Shown piece by piece: positions 9,296 to 18,057 of a stretch of DNA of 64,000 nucleotides. The translations under genes were made by a program, and so were the position numbers. How positions within the stretch are numbered: position 1 is the first letter of the stretch; each line of letters starts with the position of its first letter. The stretch is from Planosporangium sp963837285 (GTDB lineage: Bacteria; Actinomycetota; Actinomycetes; Mycobacteriales; Micromonosporaceae). Location of the stretch: the NCBI GenBank assembly GCA_963837285.1, contig CAWIMS010000006.1:992001-1056000 (forward strand). The letters run 5' to 3'. The notes under the pieces are model-generated. The model had not been told where the DNA came from and made no database searches. It was given only the letters and a program-made list of their open reading frames with translations.

Positions 9296-10273
9296 ATGCC
9301 TCCGACACCTGACGTCACGGTTGTCATTCCAACCCGGGGGCGGCCAGCGCTGGTGACCCGTGCGGTACACAGCGCGCTGGCCCAGACCCTGCGCGACATC
9401 GAGGTCGTCGTGGTGGTGGACGGCCCGGACGAGTCCACCGTCGCGGCGCTCGCCGGAATCGCCGATCCCCGCCTGCGGGTGGTCGAGCGGCCGGCCTCGG
9501 GGGGCGCCCCCAGAGCCCGCAACACCGGTGTACAGGCGGCGCGCGGCGCGTGGACGGCGCTGCTCGACGACGACGACGAATGGCACCCGGACAAGCTCGC
9601 GATCCAGCTCGACCTGGCGAAGAACGCGGCCTACCCGCTGCCGATCGTGATCAGCCGGCTGGTCAACCGGACGCCCCGGACCGAGTTCGTCATGCCGCGC
9701 CGGCTGCCTGAGCCCGGGGAGCCGCTCAGCGAGTACTTCACCGTGCGGCGTGGACTCTTCCACGGCGACGGTTTCATCCAGACGTCGACCATCATGGCGC
9801 CGACCGAGCTGCTGCGCCGGGTGCAGTTCACCCCGGACCTGCGCCGCATCCAGGAGCTGGACTGGGCGCTGCGGGCGCTCGCCGACGAGGGTACCGGGCT
9901 GGTCATCGCCGCCGAGCCGCTGGTCACCTGGTACACCGACGAGAACCGGCCGCGGATCAGCAGCGTCACCACGCCCTGGCCGGAGCCGCTGTACTGGCTG
10001 CGAAAGATGCGGCCGCTGGTGACACCCCGGGCGTACGCGGCGCTGACGATGAGCGTGATCAGCTCGATGGCCGCGCCCACCCGGAGCCCCCGGGTCTTCT
10101 GGACGTTGTTGCGCGAGGCCCAGCGGTACGGGCGCCCGCACGCGATCGACTACCTCACGTTCCTCCAGATCTGGCTGATCCCGCCGGACCTGCGGCGCGC
10201 CCTGAGCGACAGGCTCCGGCGCTCTCAAGATCGGCACAACGTCCCGGAAGTCGTTGCCTCCGAGGCGTCCTGA
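9296..10273 (+). CDS. Family 2 glycosyltransferase
   Basis: A 325-residue GT-A glycosyltransferase. It has VTVVIPTRGRP at the N-terminus (nucleotide-sugar binding), SGGAPRARNTG, and a metal-binding acidic run LDDDDEWHPDK matching the family DxD. No membrane helices are evident. It probably transfers a sugar to a surface glycan, but neither donor nor acceptor can be named. The last codons (DRHNVPEVVASEAS) are not GT2 sequence: they are translated from the family A palindromic element in which the gene ends. It converges on the LCP gene. Confidence 0.85.
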   Translation: MPPTPDVTVVIPTRGRPALVTRAVHSALAQTLRDIEVVVVVDGPDESTVAALAGIADPRLRVVERPASGGAPRARNTGVQAARGAWTALLDDDDEWHPDKLAIQLDLAKNAAYPLPIVISRLVNRTPRTEFVMPRRLPEPGEPLSEYFTVRRGLFHGDGFIQTSTIMAPTELLRRVQFTPDLRRIQELDWALRALADEGTGLVIAAEPLVTWYTDENRPRISSVTTPWPEPLYWLRKMRPLVTPRAYAALTMSVISSMAAPTRSPRVFWTLLREAQRYGRPHAIDYLTFLQIWLIPPDLRRALSDRLRRSQDRHNVPEVVASEAS

Positions 10274-10302
10274 GGCCACGACTTCCGGGAAGTTGTGCCA
10301 AG
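10226..10302. repeat. Family A palindromic element, copy 1
   Basis: Inverted repeat between the convergent GT2 and LCP genes. The left arm GGCACAACGTCCCGGAAG pairs with the right arm CTTCCGGGAAGTTGTGCC with one mismatch near the tip. The loop contains the TGA that ends the GT2 gene (10271-10273). Confidence 0.85.
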
Positions 10303-10309
10303 CCCCGCG

Positions 10310-11530
10310 CTAGAGGTCGGAGCTGGTCCAGTCGGGGTGCTGGGCGAGGAACGTGTCGATCGCGTCCTGCTGTACGTCGGCGAACAGCGCCCGGCTGTCG
10401 TCGCTGAAGATCTCGACCGAACCGACCCCCGCGACGACACGGGTGTTGAACCTCCCGCCGTTCGTCTTGATCATCGTGATCTTGTTCGGGTCGATGCCTT
10501 TCAGTGCGAAGATCCAGTCTTCGATGCTGATGCCCTGGCCGTAGAAGGTGAACGCCTTCGCGGTGGCGCGGAGCACCCGGTCGAGCTTCAGTGGATCGGT
10601 GACCACGCCCCTGCTCGCGACACCCTTGATCATGGCGTGCAGGAACTGCTGCTGGTGACGCTGCCGGCCGTAGTCGCCGTCGCCGTTCGCGAGCAGGTCA
10701 CGCTGGCGGCAGTAGTCGAGCGCCTGCCAACCCTCGAAGTGGTGCGGCCCCGGCTCGTACACCTCGGGCTTGATCCCGGGCCGCGGGCTGCCCACCGTGC
10801 CGTCGGCGCGGATGTTGTACGCCGGATAGGTCAGCTTGCCGCTGCGGTCGGTGCCGAGGTGGATCGAGGTGACCTTCTCGTCGACGGTCATGTCGACCCC
10901 GCCCAGGGCGTCGACGATGTCCTTGAAGCCCTGGAAGTTGACCACCGCGCCGCCGTTGAAGCGCAGCCCGGTCAACTGGTGCACGGCGAGCGCCAGCAGG
11001 TCGAACCCGTTGGCCTTGCCGCCCCCGCCGTACAGGTACGCCGAATTGATCTTCTCGGTCGACCCGGCGAACCGGATGTTCTTCGTCGGGTTGCTGAAGC
11101 GGGGGATCGCCGCGTACGTGTCGCGCGGGATCGAGATCAGGTACGCCTGATCGTGGCTGGCCGGCACGTGCAGCACGATGATCGAGTCGGCGCGGACGCT
11201 GTCGCCGTTGTCCGGCCGCTCGTCGACGCCGGCCAGCAGGAAGTTGATCTCGCCACTGATCGAGACGTGCTGGACCGCCGCCTCACCGCCGAACGTCCGC
11301 TGGGCGACCGCGCTGGTGTAGCGGTTGACCATGTACTTCTCGCCGATGATCGCGATGCCGCTGGCCACCATCAGCAGTGCGCCGACGACGACCAGGATCC
11401 GGGCCCAGAGCGGGTCACGAGGCGGGGGCGGTAGCTCCGTTCGCCCTGGCGCGGGAGCCTGAGCAGAAGACGGAGCGGAGGGCCGGGGTCCGAGGGTGCC
11501 GGCCGAACGGCTACCGCTCGCCGTCACCAT
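10310..11530 (-). CDS. LytR-CpsA-Psr (LCP) family glycopolymer ligase
   Basis: A 406-residue membrane-anchored protein: a Pro/Ser/Arg-rich cytoplasmic tail, one transmembrane helix (WARILVVVGALLMVASGIAI) and an extracellular LCP domain. LCP hallmarks are SGEINFLLAGVDERP (strand with acidic residue), YLISIPRDTYA (Arg/Asp binding the pyrophosphate) and DYCRQRDLLANGDYGRQ-like motifs near the C-terminus. LCP enzymes attach wall polymers such as arabinogalactan or teichoic acids to peptidoglycan. The ATG at 11530 is chosen over longer upstream readings. The C-terminal end lies 8 bp from element A copy 1. Confidence 0.88.
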   Translation of the reverse strand: MVTASGSRSAGTLGPRPSAPSSAQAPAPGRTELPPPPRDPLWARILVVVGALLMVASGIAIIGEKYMVNRYTSAVAQRTFGGEAAVQHVSISGEINFLLAGVDERPDNGDSVRADSIIVLHVPASHDQAYLISIPRDTYAAIPRFSNPTKNIRFAGSTEKINSAYLYGGGGKANGFDLLALAVHQLTGLRFNGGAVVNFQGFKDIVDALGGVDMTVDEKVTSIHLGTDRSGKLTYPAYNIRADGTVGSPRPGIKPEVYEPGPHHFEGWQALDYCRQRDLLANGDGDYGRQRHQQQFLHAMIKGVASRGVVTDPLKLDRVLRATAKAFTFYGQGISIEDWIFALKGIDPNKITMIKTNGGRFNTRVVAGVGSVEIFSDDSRALFADVQQDAIDTFLAQHPDWTSSDL

Positions 11531-11640
11531 GCACGAAACTCCTCGGCGTCGACCGACAGGACCGGCTGTCACTGTACAAACCGCGACTGTCGATCCAGGC
11601 TCTCCGAACGGCCGGGAAGCACCTGACCGCCGACGTTTCC

Positions 11641-11958
11641 ATCGCCGTTTACCTTGGCGCACTCACCGGCAACCCGTTGTTCGCCGGGCGCGCCCCTGGC
11701 AGCCAATCACAGCCGGGCCGCGATGCCGTCGAGGAGAAGGCGCCGCCACCCGGCACGTTGCGGGCGTTCCACGTCGCCCGGACCGGGCGCGACCCGGTGC
11801 TGGTGCTGTGGGACGAGCGGGACCCGTTCGACGGGGAGGACCAGCCCGCGGTCCCGGTGAGCTGGCCGTGGCCGGCGGGAGCACCGCCGACGAGGACTGA
11901 CAGAGATGACGTTGGTCTGTCTAGTCCCATTCGCTTGCGGCCGGATGGGACTAGATAG
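11641..11958 (+). pseudogene. 5'-truncated coding remnant ending in a hairpin
   Basis: The 500-bp gap between the LCP and selA genes contains a plus-strand frame with strong GC3 bias, reading GTLRAFHVARTGRDPVLVLW then DERDPFDGEDQPAVPVSWPW. It has no plausible start and no complete domain. The end resembles C-terminal strands of some secreted glycosidases, but I cannot assign a family. Its stop codon (TAG, 11956-11958) lies in the right arm of the family C hairpin. It is probably a decayed gene. Confidence 0.3.
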
Positions 11959-11967
11959 ACCAACGTC
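11908..11967. terminator. Family C long hairpin (probable bidirectional terminator or structured element)
   Basis: Arm GACGTTGGTCTGTCTAGTCC (extended by CAT) at 11908-11930 pairs with 11945-11967, 23 bp with one G-T pair and a 14-nt loop. There is no U-tract. The core GACGTTGGKCTRTCTA is shared with the family D hairpin at 43.97 kb. It sits just before selA and after the remnant frame, whose stop lies inside it. Confidence 0.7.
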
Positions 11968-12030
11968 GATGGTGACCATGGCGTGCGGGCCGGGACGTCC
12001 CGGATTGGTACTGTCAAGCCGGAGGTGACG

Positions 12031-13311
12031 GTGGATCCGCGGCGCCGAGTGCCCCGAACCGATACCGTGCTCGCCGATGCGCGCCTGGTCGCCGCCGCGG
12101 CGACGATCGGCCGTGCGACCGTCAAGGCGGTCGTCAACGCCGCCCAGGAACAGGCCCGGCGCGGTGAGATCGCCCCGGACGACGTGATCGACGTCGCGAT
12201 AGCCGCGTTGCCGGAGCGGGCGGGCAGCCTGCGCCCGGTGCTCAACGCGACCGGAGTCGTGCTGCACACCAACCTGGGCCGGGCCCCGCTGTCGGCGGCC
12301 GCGATAGACGCGGTGACCGCGGCCGCCGGGTACACCGACGTCGAGCTCGACCTGGCCACCGGCCGGCGGGCCCGCCGCGGCCGGGATGCGCTCGCCGCGC
12401 TCGCCGCCGCCACGCCCGACGCCCGGGCGGTACACGTCGTCAACAACGGCGCCGCCGCCCTCGTCCTGGCCGCGACCGCGCTGGCGGGCTCGAACGAGAT
12501 CGTCGTCAGCCGCGGCGAACTGGTCGAGATCGGCGACGGCTTCCGCCTGCCCGACCTGCTCGAATCCACCGGCGCGCGGCTACGCGAGGTGGGCACCACC
12601 AACCGCACGGCGCTCGCCGACTACGCGGCCGCGGTCGGCCCGGACACCGGCTTCGTGCTCAAGGTGCACCCGTCCAACTTCGTCGTCCACGGCTTCACGT
12701 CGGCCGTGCCGGTCTCCGACCTGGCGACGCTCGGCGTGCCGGTCGTGGTCGACATCGGCTCCGGCCTGCTCGCTCCCGATCCGCTGCTGCCCGACGAGCC
12801 GGACGCGGCCACCGCGCTGCGGGCGGGCGCCGCGCTGGTCACCGCGAGCGGCGACAAGCTGCTCGGCGGGCCACAGGCCGGGCTGCTGCTCGGCGACAGT
12901 GCCCTGGTCGAGCGGCTGCGCCGGCACCCGCTGGCGCGGGCGCTGCGCGTGGACAAGCTCACCCTCGCCGCCCTCGAAGCCACGCTGCGCGGACCCCAGC
13001 CCCCCACCTGGGTCGCCCTCCGTGCGGAGCCAGCCACTTTGCGGGTACGCGCGGAGCAGATCTGTCGTGCGCTGGGTGACCTCGACGCGGAGGTCTCCAT
13101 GTCGGTGGCTGTCGTCGGCGGCGGCGGGGCGCCCGGCCTGGATCTGGAGTCGTGGGCCGTGTCGCTGCCGGCGGAGCTGGCCGGGCCGTTGCGGCGCGGC
13201 GATCCACCGGTCCTGGGCCGGGTCGAACACGGCCGGCTGCTGCTCGACCTGCGCTGCGTACCGTCCGATCTGGACAGTGTGCTGGTGAAGGCGATCCGCC
13301 GGTGCACGTGA
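12031..13311 (+). CDS. selA: L-seryl-tRNA(Sec) selenium transferase
   Basis: A 426-residue PLP enzyme converting Ser-tRNA(Sec) to Sec-tRNA(Sec) using selenophosphate. Family blocks are VLNATGVVLHTNLGRAPLS, VHVVNNGAAALVL, VSRGELVEIGDGFRLP and TTNRT. The PLP lysine is in TASGDKLLGGPQAG. The GTG at 12031 is chosen because GGAGG lies 6 bp upstream; GTG at 12025 is an alternative. It overlaps selB by 10 bp, implying translational coupling. No selC tRNA or selD was recognised in the window. Confidence 0.92.
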   Translation: MDPRRRVPRTDTVLADARLVAAAATIGRATVKAVVNAAQEQARRGEIAPDDVIDVAIAALPERAGSLRPVLNATGVVLHTNLGRAPLSAAAIDAVTAAAGYTDVELDLATGRRARRGRDALAALAAATPDARAVHVVNNGAAALVLAATALAGSNEIVVSRGELVEIGDGFRLPDLLESTGARLREVGTTNRTALADYAAAVGPDTGFVLKVHPSNFVVHGFTSAVPVSDLATLGVPVVVDIGSGLLAPDPLLPDEPDAATALRAGAALVTASGDKLLGGPQAGLLLGDSALVERLRRHPLARALRVDKLTLAALEATLRGPQPPTWVALRAEPATLRVRAEQICRALGDLDAEVSMSVAVVGGGGAPGLDLESWAVSLPAELAGPLRRGDPPVLGRVEHGRLLLDLRCVPSDLDSVLVKAIRRCT

Positions 13312-15060
13312 TCGCCACCGCCGGGCACGTCGACCACGGAAAGTCCACATTGGTACGGGCGCTGACCGGAATGGAGCCCGACCGGTGGGCCGAGGAGCGG
13401 CGCCGGGGGATGACCATCGACCTCGGGTTCGCCTGGACGAGGCTGCCGTCGGGGGAGACGGTCGCGTTCGTCGACGTGCCCGGGCACGAGCGGTTCGTGC
13501 CGAACATGCTGGCCGGCGTCGGGCCGGTGCCGGCGGCGCTGGTCGTGGTCGCCGCCGACGAGGGGTGGATGCCGCAGTCGGCCGAGCACCTCGCCGCCCT
13601 GGACGCGCTCGGTGTCCACCATGGACTTCTCGTGGTCACCCGGGCCGATCTGGCGATCCCCCGGCTCTGCTGCCGTTCAGGCATCGGCCGAGATCGCGAA
13701 GACCTCGCTGGGGACCGTCGAGACGGTGGCCGTGAGCGGGCGTACCGGGGCCGGGCTCGACGAGCTGCGCGCGGCGCTCGACCGGCTGGTGGCGCGGCTG
13801 CCCGCCCCGGACGCCACGGCACCGGTGCGGCTGTGGGTGGATCGGGCGTTCTCGATCAAGGGAAGCGGCACGGTCGTCACCGGTACCCTCGGCGCCGGCT
13901 CGCTGCGGGTCGGCGACGAGCTGGAGCTGGGCGCTCGACGGGCCCGGATCCGTGGCCTCCAGTCGCTCGGTTCGGCGGTGTCCGAGGCGACCGCGGTCGC
14001 CCGGGTGGCGGTCAACCTGCGTGGTGTCGAGCTGTCCGACGTGCGGCGCGGGGACGCGCTCGTGACGCCCGGTCGGTTCCAGGTCACCGACCTGGTCGAC
14101 GTACGGGTGTCCGGTGACCCGGTCGACTCCCTGCCGACCGCGTTGATGCTGCACGCCGGCTCGGCCGCGGTACCGGTACGGGTCCGGCCACTGGGGACGG
14201 ACACGGCGCGGCTGCGACTGGACACCGGTCTGCCGTTGCGGATCGGCGATCGGGTACTGCTGCGTGACCCGGGGCGGCACCGCGTGGTCGGCGGCGTGAC
14301 GGTACTCGACGTGGCGCCGCCCGCGCTGCGACGCCGGGGCGACGCCGCCCGCCGCGCGGCCGAGCTGGCCACGATGGACGGTGTGCCGGCGCTGGCCGGC
14401 GAGCTGCGCCGCCGTGGCCTGGCCCGGCGCGCCGAGCTGGTCCGGATGGGCGTCCCGGTCGGCGATGCCGCGCCGGTCGCCGGGGACTGGCTCGCCGATC
14501 CGGGGTACTGGTCCGCGCTACGGGACCGGCTGGCGGCAGCGGTGACCGGGTACCTCGACGCGCACCCGCTGGAGCCCGGCGCGCCGGTCGAGGCGCTCCG
14601 GCAGGCCCTCGACCTGCCCGACCGTGCGCTGGTCGACGCGCTGGTCGCGGCGCCGCTGCTGGCGCGGGCCGGCCGGATCGGCCTGGCCGGCCGGGACACC
14701 GCGCTGCCCCCGCCGGTCGCGCGCGCCGTCGAGCGGGTCCGCGCGGACCTCGCCGGCGGACCGTTCCGGGCGCCCGACGCGGCCCGGCTCGCCGAGCTGG
14801 GCCTCGGGCCGCGCGAGCTGGCGGCGGCGGTACGGGCCGGCGCGCTGCTGCGGATCGCCGACGGGGTGGTGCTCCTGCCCGGCGCGGTCGACGGCGCGGC
14901 GGCGGTACTGGCCCGGCTGCCGCAGCCGTTCACGCTCAGCGCGGCCCGGGAGGCGCTGGGCACGACCAGGCGGGTCGCCGTGCCACTGCTCGAACTGCTG
15001 GACCGCAACGGCGTGACGAGGCGCCTGCCCGACGACCGAAGGCTACTGTCGCCCTCCTAG
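13302..15060 (+). pseudogene. selB: Selenocysteine-specific elongation factor SelB, with apparent 1-nt frameshift
   Basis: SelB delivers Sec-tRNA to UGA codons. The GTPase domain has G1 TAGHVDHGKST, G3 DVPGHERFV and G4 TRAD. The domain II block IKGSGTVVTGTL and C-terminal winged-helix repeats follow in another frame. The frames join at a run of five C (13658-13662). With four C the protein would read straight through as TRADLAIPGSAAVQASAEIAKT, about 585 residues, a normal actinobacterial length. Everything else is intact, so this is a sequencing error or a very recent mutation. It starts at GTG inside the selA end. The stop TAG lies in a sequence matching one arm of the family B hairpin. Confidence 0.85.
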
Positions 15061-15069
15061 ATCGACGAG
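15055..15069 (+). repeat. Single arm of a family B hairpin at the selB stop codon
   Basis: TCCTAGATCGACGAG is identical to the right-arm sequence of the family B hairpin at 32046-32114. The opposite arm is absent. It supplies the selB TAG stop. The match is 15 bp, so chance cannot be fully excluded. Confidence 0.4.
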
Positions 15070-15113
15070 TAATGGGGCGTCAGTTCGAACGCGGCGAAGG
15101 GTATCGTGATCGG

Positions 15114-15479
15114 GTGCCCGACCTCGTGGATATTCTGCGCCCGATCTGCCTGGCGTTCCCCGAGGTGACCGAGCGTCCGAGCCACGGCGCGCCGACGTGG
15201 TTCGTCCGCGACAAGAAGTCGTTCGCGATGCTGTGGGCGCGCGGTCACCACGACAACGCGTTCCCGCACCTGTGGTGCGCCGCACCGCCGGGTGCGCAGC
15301 AGGAGCTGGTCGCCGGGTCGCCGGAGACGTTCTTCCGCCCGCCCTATGTGGGTGGACGAGGCTGGCTCGGGGTGCGCCTCGACGGCGACGTGGACTGGGC
15401 CGAGATCGCCGAGCTGTGCCAGGACGCGTACCGGGTGGTCGCCCCGAAGCGCCTGGTCGACCAGCTCGACGGAGCCTGA
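15114..15479 (+). CDS. MmcQ/YjbR family protein
   Basis: A 121-residue protein of the YjbR/MmcQ fold (CyaY-like). Blocks include LAFPEVTERPSHGAPTWFVR, KSFAMLWA and the C-terminal RGWLGVRLDGDVDWAEIAEL followed by a RLVDQLD-type helix. Some members bind DNA, and the physiological role is poorly known. The GTG at 15114 matches the family N-terminus; the ATG at 15072 is an alternative giving 14 more residues. The TGA stop overlaps the GATC end of element A copy 2. Confidence 0.8.
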   Translation: MPDLVDILRPICLAFPEVTERPSHGAPTWFVRDKKSFAMLWARGHHDNAFPHLWCAAPPGAQQELVAGSPETFFRPPYVGGRGWLGVRLDGDVDWAEIAELCQDAYRVVAPKRLVDQLDGA

Positions 15480-15540
15480 TCGGGCACAACTTCCCGGAAA
15501 CAGTGGCCACAGCACCCGCGTGAGCCGGAAGTTGTGCCAG
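15478..15540. repeat. Family A palindromic element, copy 2 (deletion derivative)
   Basis: The left arm GATCGGGCACAACTTCCCGG is complete. The right arm has lost about 14 bp (TGAG joins directly to CCGGAAGTTGTGCC), so the stem is shortened. It lies between tandem genes (MmcQ and GH28), and the upstream TGA overlaps its first bases. Confidence 0.75.
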
Positions 15541-15638
15541 CCGAACCCCGCCTGGCGGAGGTTTCCGTTGACCTCGCAATGACGTGTCTCTATACCTCGG
15601 AGAAGTGGGCCCGCCAGCCCGAGTGCGAGGAGGCCGTC

Positions 15639-17609
15639 GTGAGAGCACGTCTGCTGGTGGTAGCCGCCGCCGCGCTGGTTGGCGTGGCCATGATCCCGGG
15701 CGTGGCCATGATCCCGGGACTCGCGCAGGCCGCGCCGGCGACCTACAACGTCCGGGACTACGGGGCCAAGGGCAACGGCTCCACACTGGACGATGACGCG
15801 ATCGACCGCGCCATCACGGCGGCCAGCACGGCCGGCGGCGGGATCGTGGTCTTCCCGGCGGGCACGTACCAGTCCCGCACGATCCACCTGAAGAGCGACG
15901 TCACGCTGCAACTCGACAGCGGGGCGACGATCCGGGCGGCGGCCAGCGGCTTCGACGCCCCCGAGGCCAACCCGTACTCGCAGTACCAGGACTACGGGCA
16001 CAGCCACTTCCACAACTCGCTGATGTGGGGCGACGGGATCAGCAACTTCGCGATCACCGGCAGCGGCACGATCGACGGCGACGGCCTGACCACCGACAAC
16101 GCCGTGCCCAACGGGGTCGGCGACAAGACCCTGGTGCTGACCAGATGCGCCGACGTGACCATCAGCGGCGTGACGTTCCGGCGCAACGGCCACTTCGCGG
16201 TGCTCACCAACGGCTGCCACGATGTGACGTACGACCACGTCAACGTGCTGACCTCCACCGACCGGGACGGGATCAACTCGATCAATAGCTGGAACGTCGA
16301 GGTCACCAACTCGCGCATCGAGGCCAGCGACGACGCGCTGTCGTTCAAGAGCGACTACGCGCTCGGCCGCACGTTCACCAGCGAGCACATCCACGTGCAC
16401 GACTCGACGATCCGGTCCACCGAGAACAACGCGCTCCAGTTCGGCGTCGAGTCGTGCGGCGACTTCCGCGACGTCGTGTTCGAGGATCTCGCGATCACCG
16501 GCGCGGGCAAGGCCGGCATCGGCATCGTGTCGCATGACGGCGGCAGCATCACCGACGTCCACTACGCGCGGATCACCGAGAACCGGGTGTCCAGCCCGTT
16601 CTTCATCCGGCTCGGCGGCCGGGGCAGCTGCCCGGGCAACCCGCCGCCGGGACACGTCTCCGGGCTCACGTTCACCGACATCACCGGCACCAACCTGACC
16701 ACGCCGGCCGACGTGCGGGGCGACGACGAGTACACCAGCAGCCTCATCGGCTCACCCGGCGCCCCGATCAGCGACGTCTCGTTCACCAACGTCAACCTGA
16801 CCGTGCCCGGCGGCCACCCGGCGTCCGAGGCCAACCTGGTCCCGCCGGACAGCCTGACGCTCTACCGCCCGCGCGAGTGGGGCAAGCGGCCCGCGTACGG
16901 CTTCTGGATGCGCCACGTCGCGAACGTCACCTTCACCAACACGACCGTCCAGTTCGACAGGAACGACGGGCGGCCGGCGTTCGCCACCGACGACGGCCGG
17001 CAGGTGCGGTGGGTGGACTCCCGCGCCGAGCGCAGCACCGGCGCCAGCGACCTCGTTCTGAACAGGACCATCGGGTACGGAGTGGAGCGCTCGACCACGA
17101 CCGCCGGTGACCCGTGGCGGATCAAGGCGGTGAACTCCACCCCGGAGCCCGGCCCGGACATGTTCGCGGTGCCGGTCGAAGCCGAGTCCGGGCAGGTCAC
17201 CGAGCCGATGCGGAGCTTCGACGACACCGCCGGGCCGCCGAACCGGTACGTCTCGGTCGCGCCCGGCAACAACAGCAAGACGTCGCCGCCGTCGATGGGC
17301 GCCGTGACGGACACGTTCACCGTGCCTGCGACGGCCACCTGCAAGGTCTGGTTGCGGGTGATCGCGGCGAACACCGGAGACGACTCGTTCTGGGTACGCG
17401 TCGACAGCGGTCCCTGGGTGCTGTGGAACATCGTGCCGACCGGGGCCGCCTGGCACTGGGCGGACCTGCGGGACAGTTCGGGGCCGGTGACGGTGAGCCT
17501 CGATGCGGGTACCCCGCACACGGTCACGGTCGCGTACCGCGAGGACGGCGCCAAGCTGGACCGCCTGCTCGTCACCAACGACCTCGGCACGACCCCGCCA
17601 CCAGCGTGA
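15639..17609 (+). CDS. Secreted GH28-like pectin hydrolase (polygalacturonase/rhamnogalacturonase type)
   Basis: A 656-residue protein with an N-terminal signal peptide (VRARLLVVAAAALVG; a VAMIPG duplication from an 18-bp repeat lies in its hydrophobic core). The body is a right-handed beta-helix of the GH28/pectate-lyase-3 type starting YNVRDYGAKGNG. Catalytic-type acidic residues appear in STDRDGIN and EASDDALSFKS, followed by ENNALQFG and GIGIVSHDGG. The C-terminal 130 or so residues (VPVEAESGQV...TVAYREDGAKLDRLLVTND) resemble a carbohydrate-binding module. It likely acts outside the cell on pectin or rhamnogalacturonan. GTG start with GGAGG upstream. The stop abuts element A copy 3. Confidence 0.83.
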   Translation: MRARLLVVAAAALVGVAMIPGVAMIPGLAQAAPATYNVRDYGAKGNGSTLDDDAIDRAITAASTAGGGIVVFPAGTYQSRTIHLKSDVTLQLDSGATIRAAASGFDAPEANPYSQYQDYGHSHFHNSLMWGDGISNFAITGSGTIDGDGLTTDNAVPNGVGDKTLVLTRCADVTISGVTFRRNGHFAVLTNGCHDVTYDHVNVLTSTDRDGINSINSWNVEVTNSRIEASDDALSFKSDYALGRTFTSEHIHVHDSTIRSTENNALQFGVESCGDFRDVVFEDLAITGAGKAGIGIVSHDGGSITDVHYARITENRVSSPFFIRLGGRGSCPGNPPPGHVSGLTFTDITGTNLTTPADVRGDDEYTSSLIGSPGAPISDVSFTNVNLTVPGGHPASEANLVPPDSLTLYRPREWGKRPAYGFWMRHVANVTFTNTTVQFDRNDGRPAFATDDGRQVRWVDSRAERSTGASDLVLNRTIGYGVERSTTTAGDPWRIKAVNSTPEPGPDMFAVPVEAESGQVTEPMRSFDDTAGPPNRYVSVAPGNNSKTSPPSMGAVTDTFTVPATATCKVWLRVIAANTGDDSFWVRVDSGPWVLWNIVPTGAAWHWADLRDSSGPVTVSLDAGTPHTVTVAYREDGAKLDRLLVTNDLGTTPPPA

Positions 17610-17683
17610 TCGACACAACTTCCCGGAAGTAGTGGTCTCAGCGGCCCCGGATGGCCACTATTTCCGGGAACTTGTGTCGATCA
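17607..17683. repeat. Family A palindromic element, copy 3
   Basis: Between tandem genes GH28 and DGPF. Outer ends are TGATCGACAC and GTGTCGATCA: the usual GGCAC/GTGCC has become GACAC/GTGTC in both arms, a compensated change. Inner arm TAGTGG pairs with CCACTA. The first TGA is the GH28 stop. Confidence 0.85.
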
Positions 17684-17718
17684 AGGCGACTCCCCGGGAT
17701 TGCGGCAATCATGGACAC

Positions 17719-18057
17719 GTGAAGTACATGCTCATGCTGTGCAGCGACGTCGCCGAGACGCCGGACGTCGCGGCGGCCGCCGAGGCGATGTCCTGCGACG
17801 GCTGGACCGAGGAGATGCTGCGGCGCGGCGTCCTGAAACAGAGCGTCGGCCTGCGGCCACCGAACGACGCGACCACGCTGCGGGTACGCGGTGACCAGGT
17901 GCTGCTGTCCGACGGGCCGTTCGCGGAGACCAAGGACCAGATCGGCGGGTACAGCCTGATCGAGTGCGCCGATCTGGACGAGGCGATCGAGGTGGCGGCG
18001 AAGCACCCGTGGGCCGAGGTCGGGCAGATCGAGCTGCGGCCCCTGATGGAACCGTGA
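17719..18057 (+). CDS. DGPF-domain (YCII-like) protein paired with ECF42 sigma factor
   Basis: A 112-residue YCII/DGPF-fold protein: KYMLMLCSD, the naming motif LLSDGPFAETKDQIGGYSLIE and a C-terminal IELRPLMEP strand. DGPF proteins are the genetic partners of group ECF42 sigma factors. Their biochemical role is not settled. The GTG start is in the frame of the conserved YMLML strand; the nearby ATG at 17711 is out of frame. The stop overlaps the sigma factor start as GTGA, so the two are co-translated. Confidence 0.85.
   Translation: MKYMLMLCSDVAETPDVAAAAEAMSCDGWTEEMLRRGVLKQSVGLRPPNDATTLRVRGDQVLLSDGPFAETKDQIGGYSLIECADLDEAIEVAAKHPWAEVGQIELRPLMEP

Noticed and set aside
10226..10302. Family A copies as ordinary intrinsic terminators
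   Set aside because: Rejected as the sole explanation: no U-tracts, near-identical sequence in 13 places, and three copies between divergent starts.
11970..12030. selC tRNA(Sec) next to selA
   Set aside because: No acceptor stem or long variable arm pattern could be found here or after selB.
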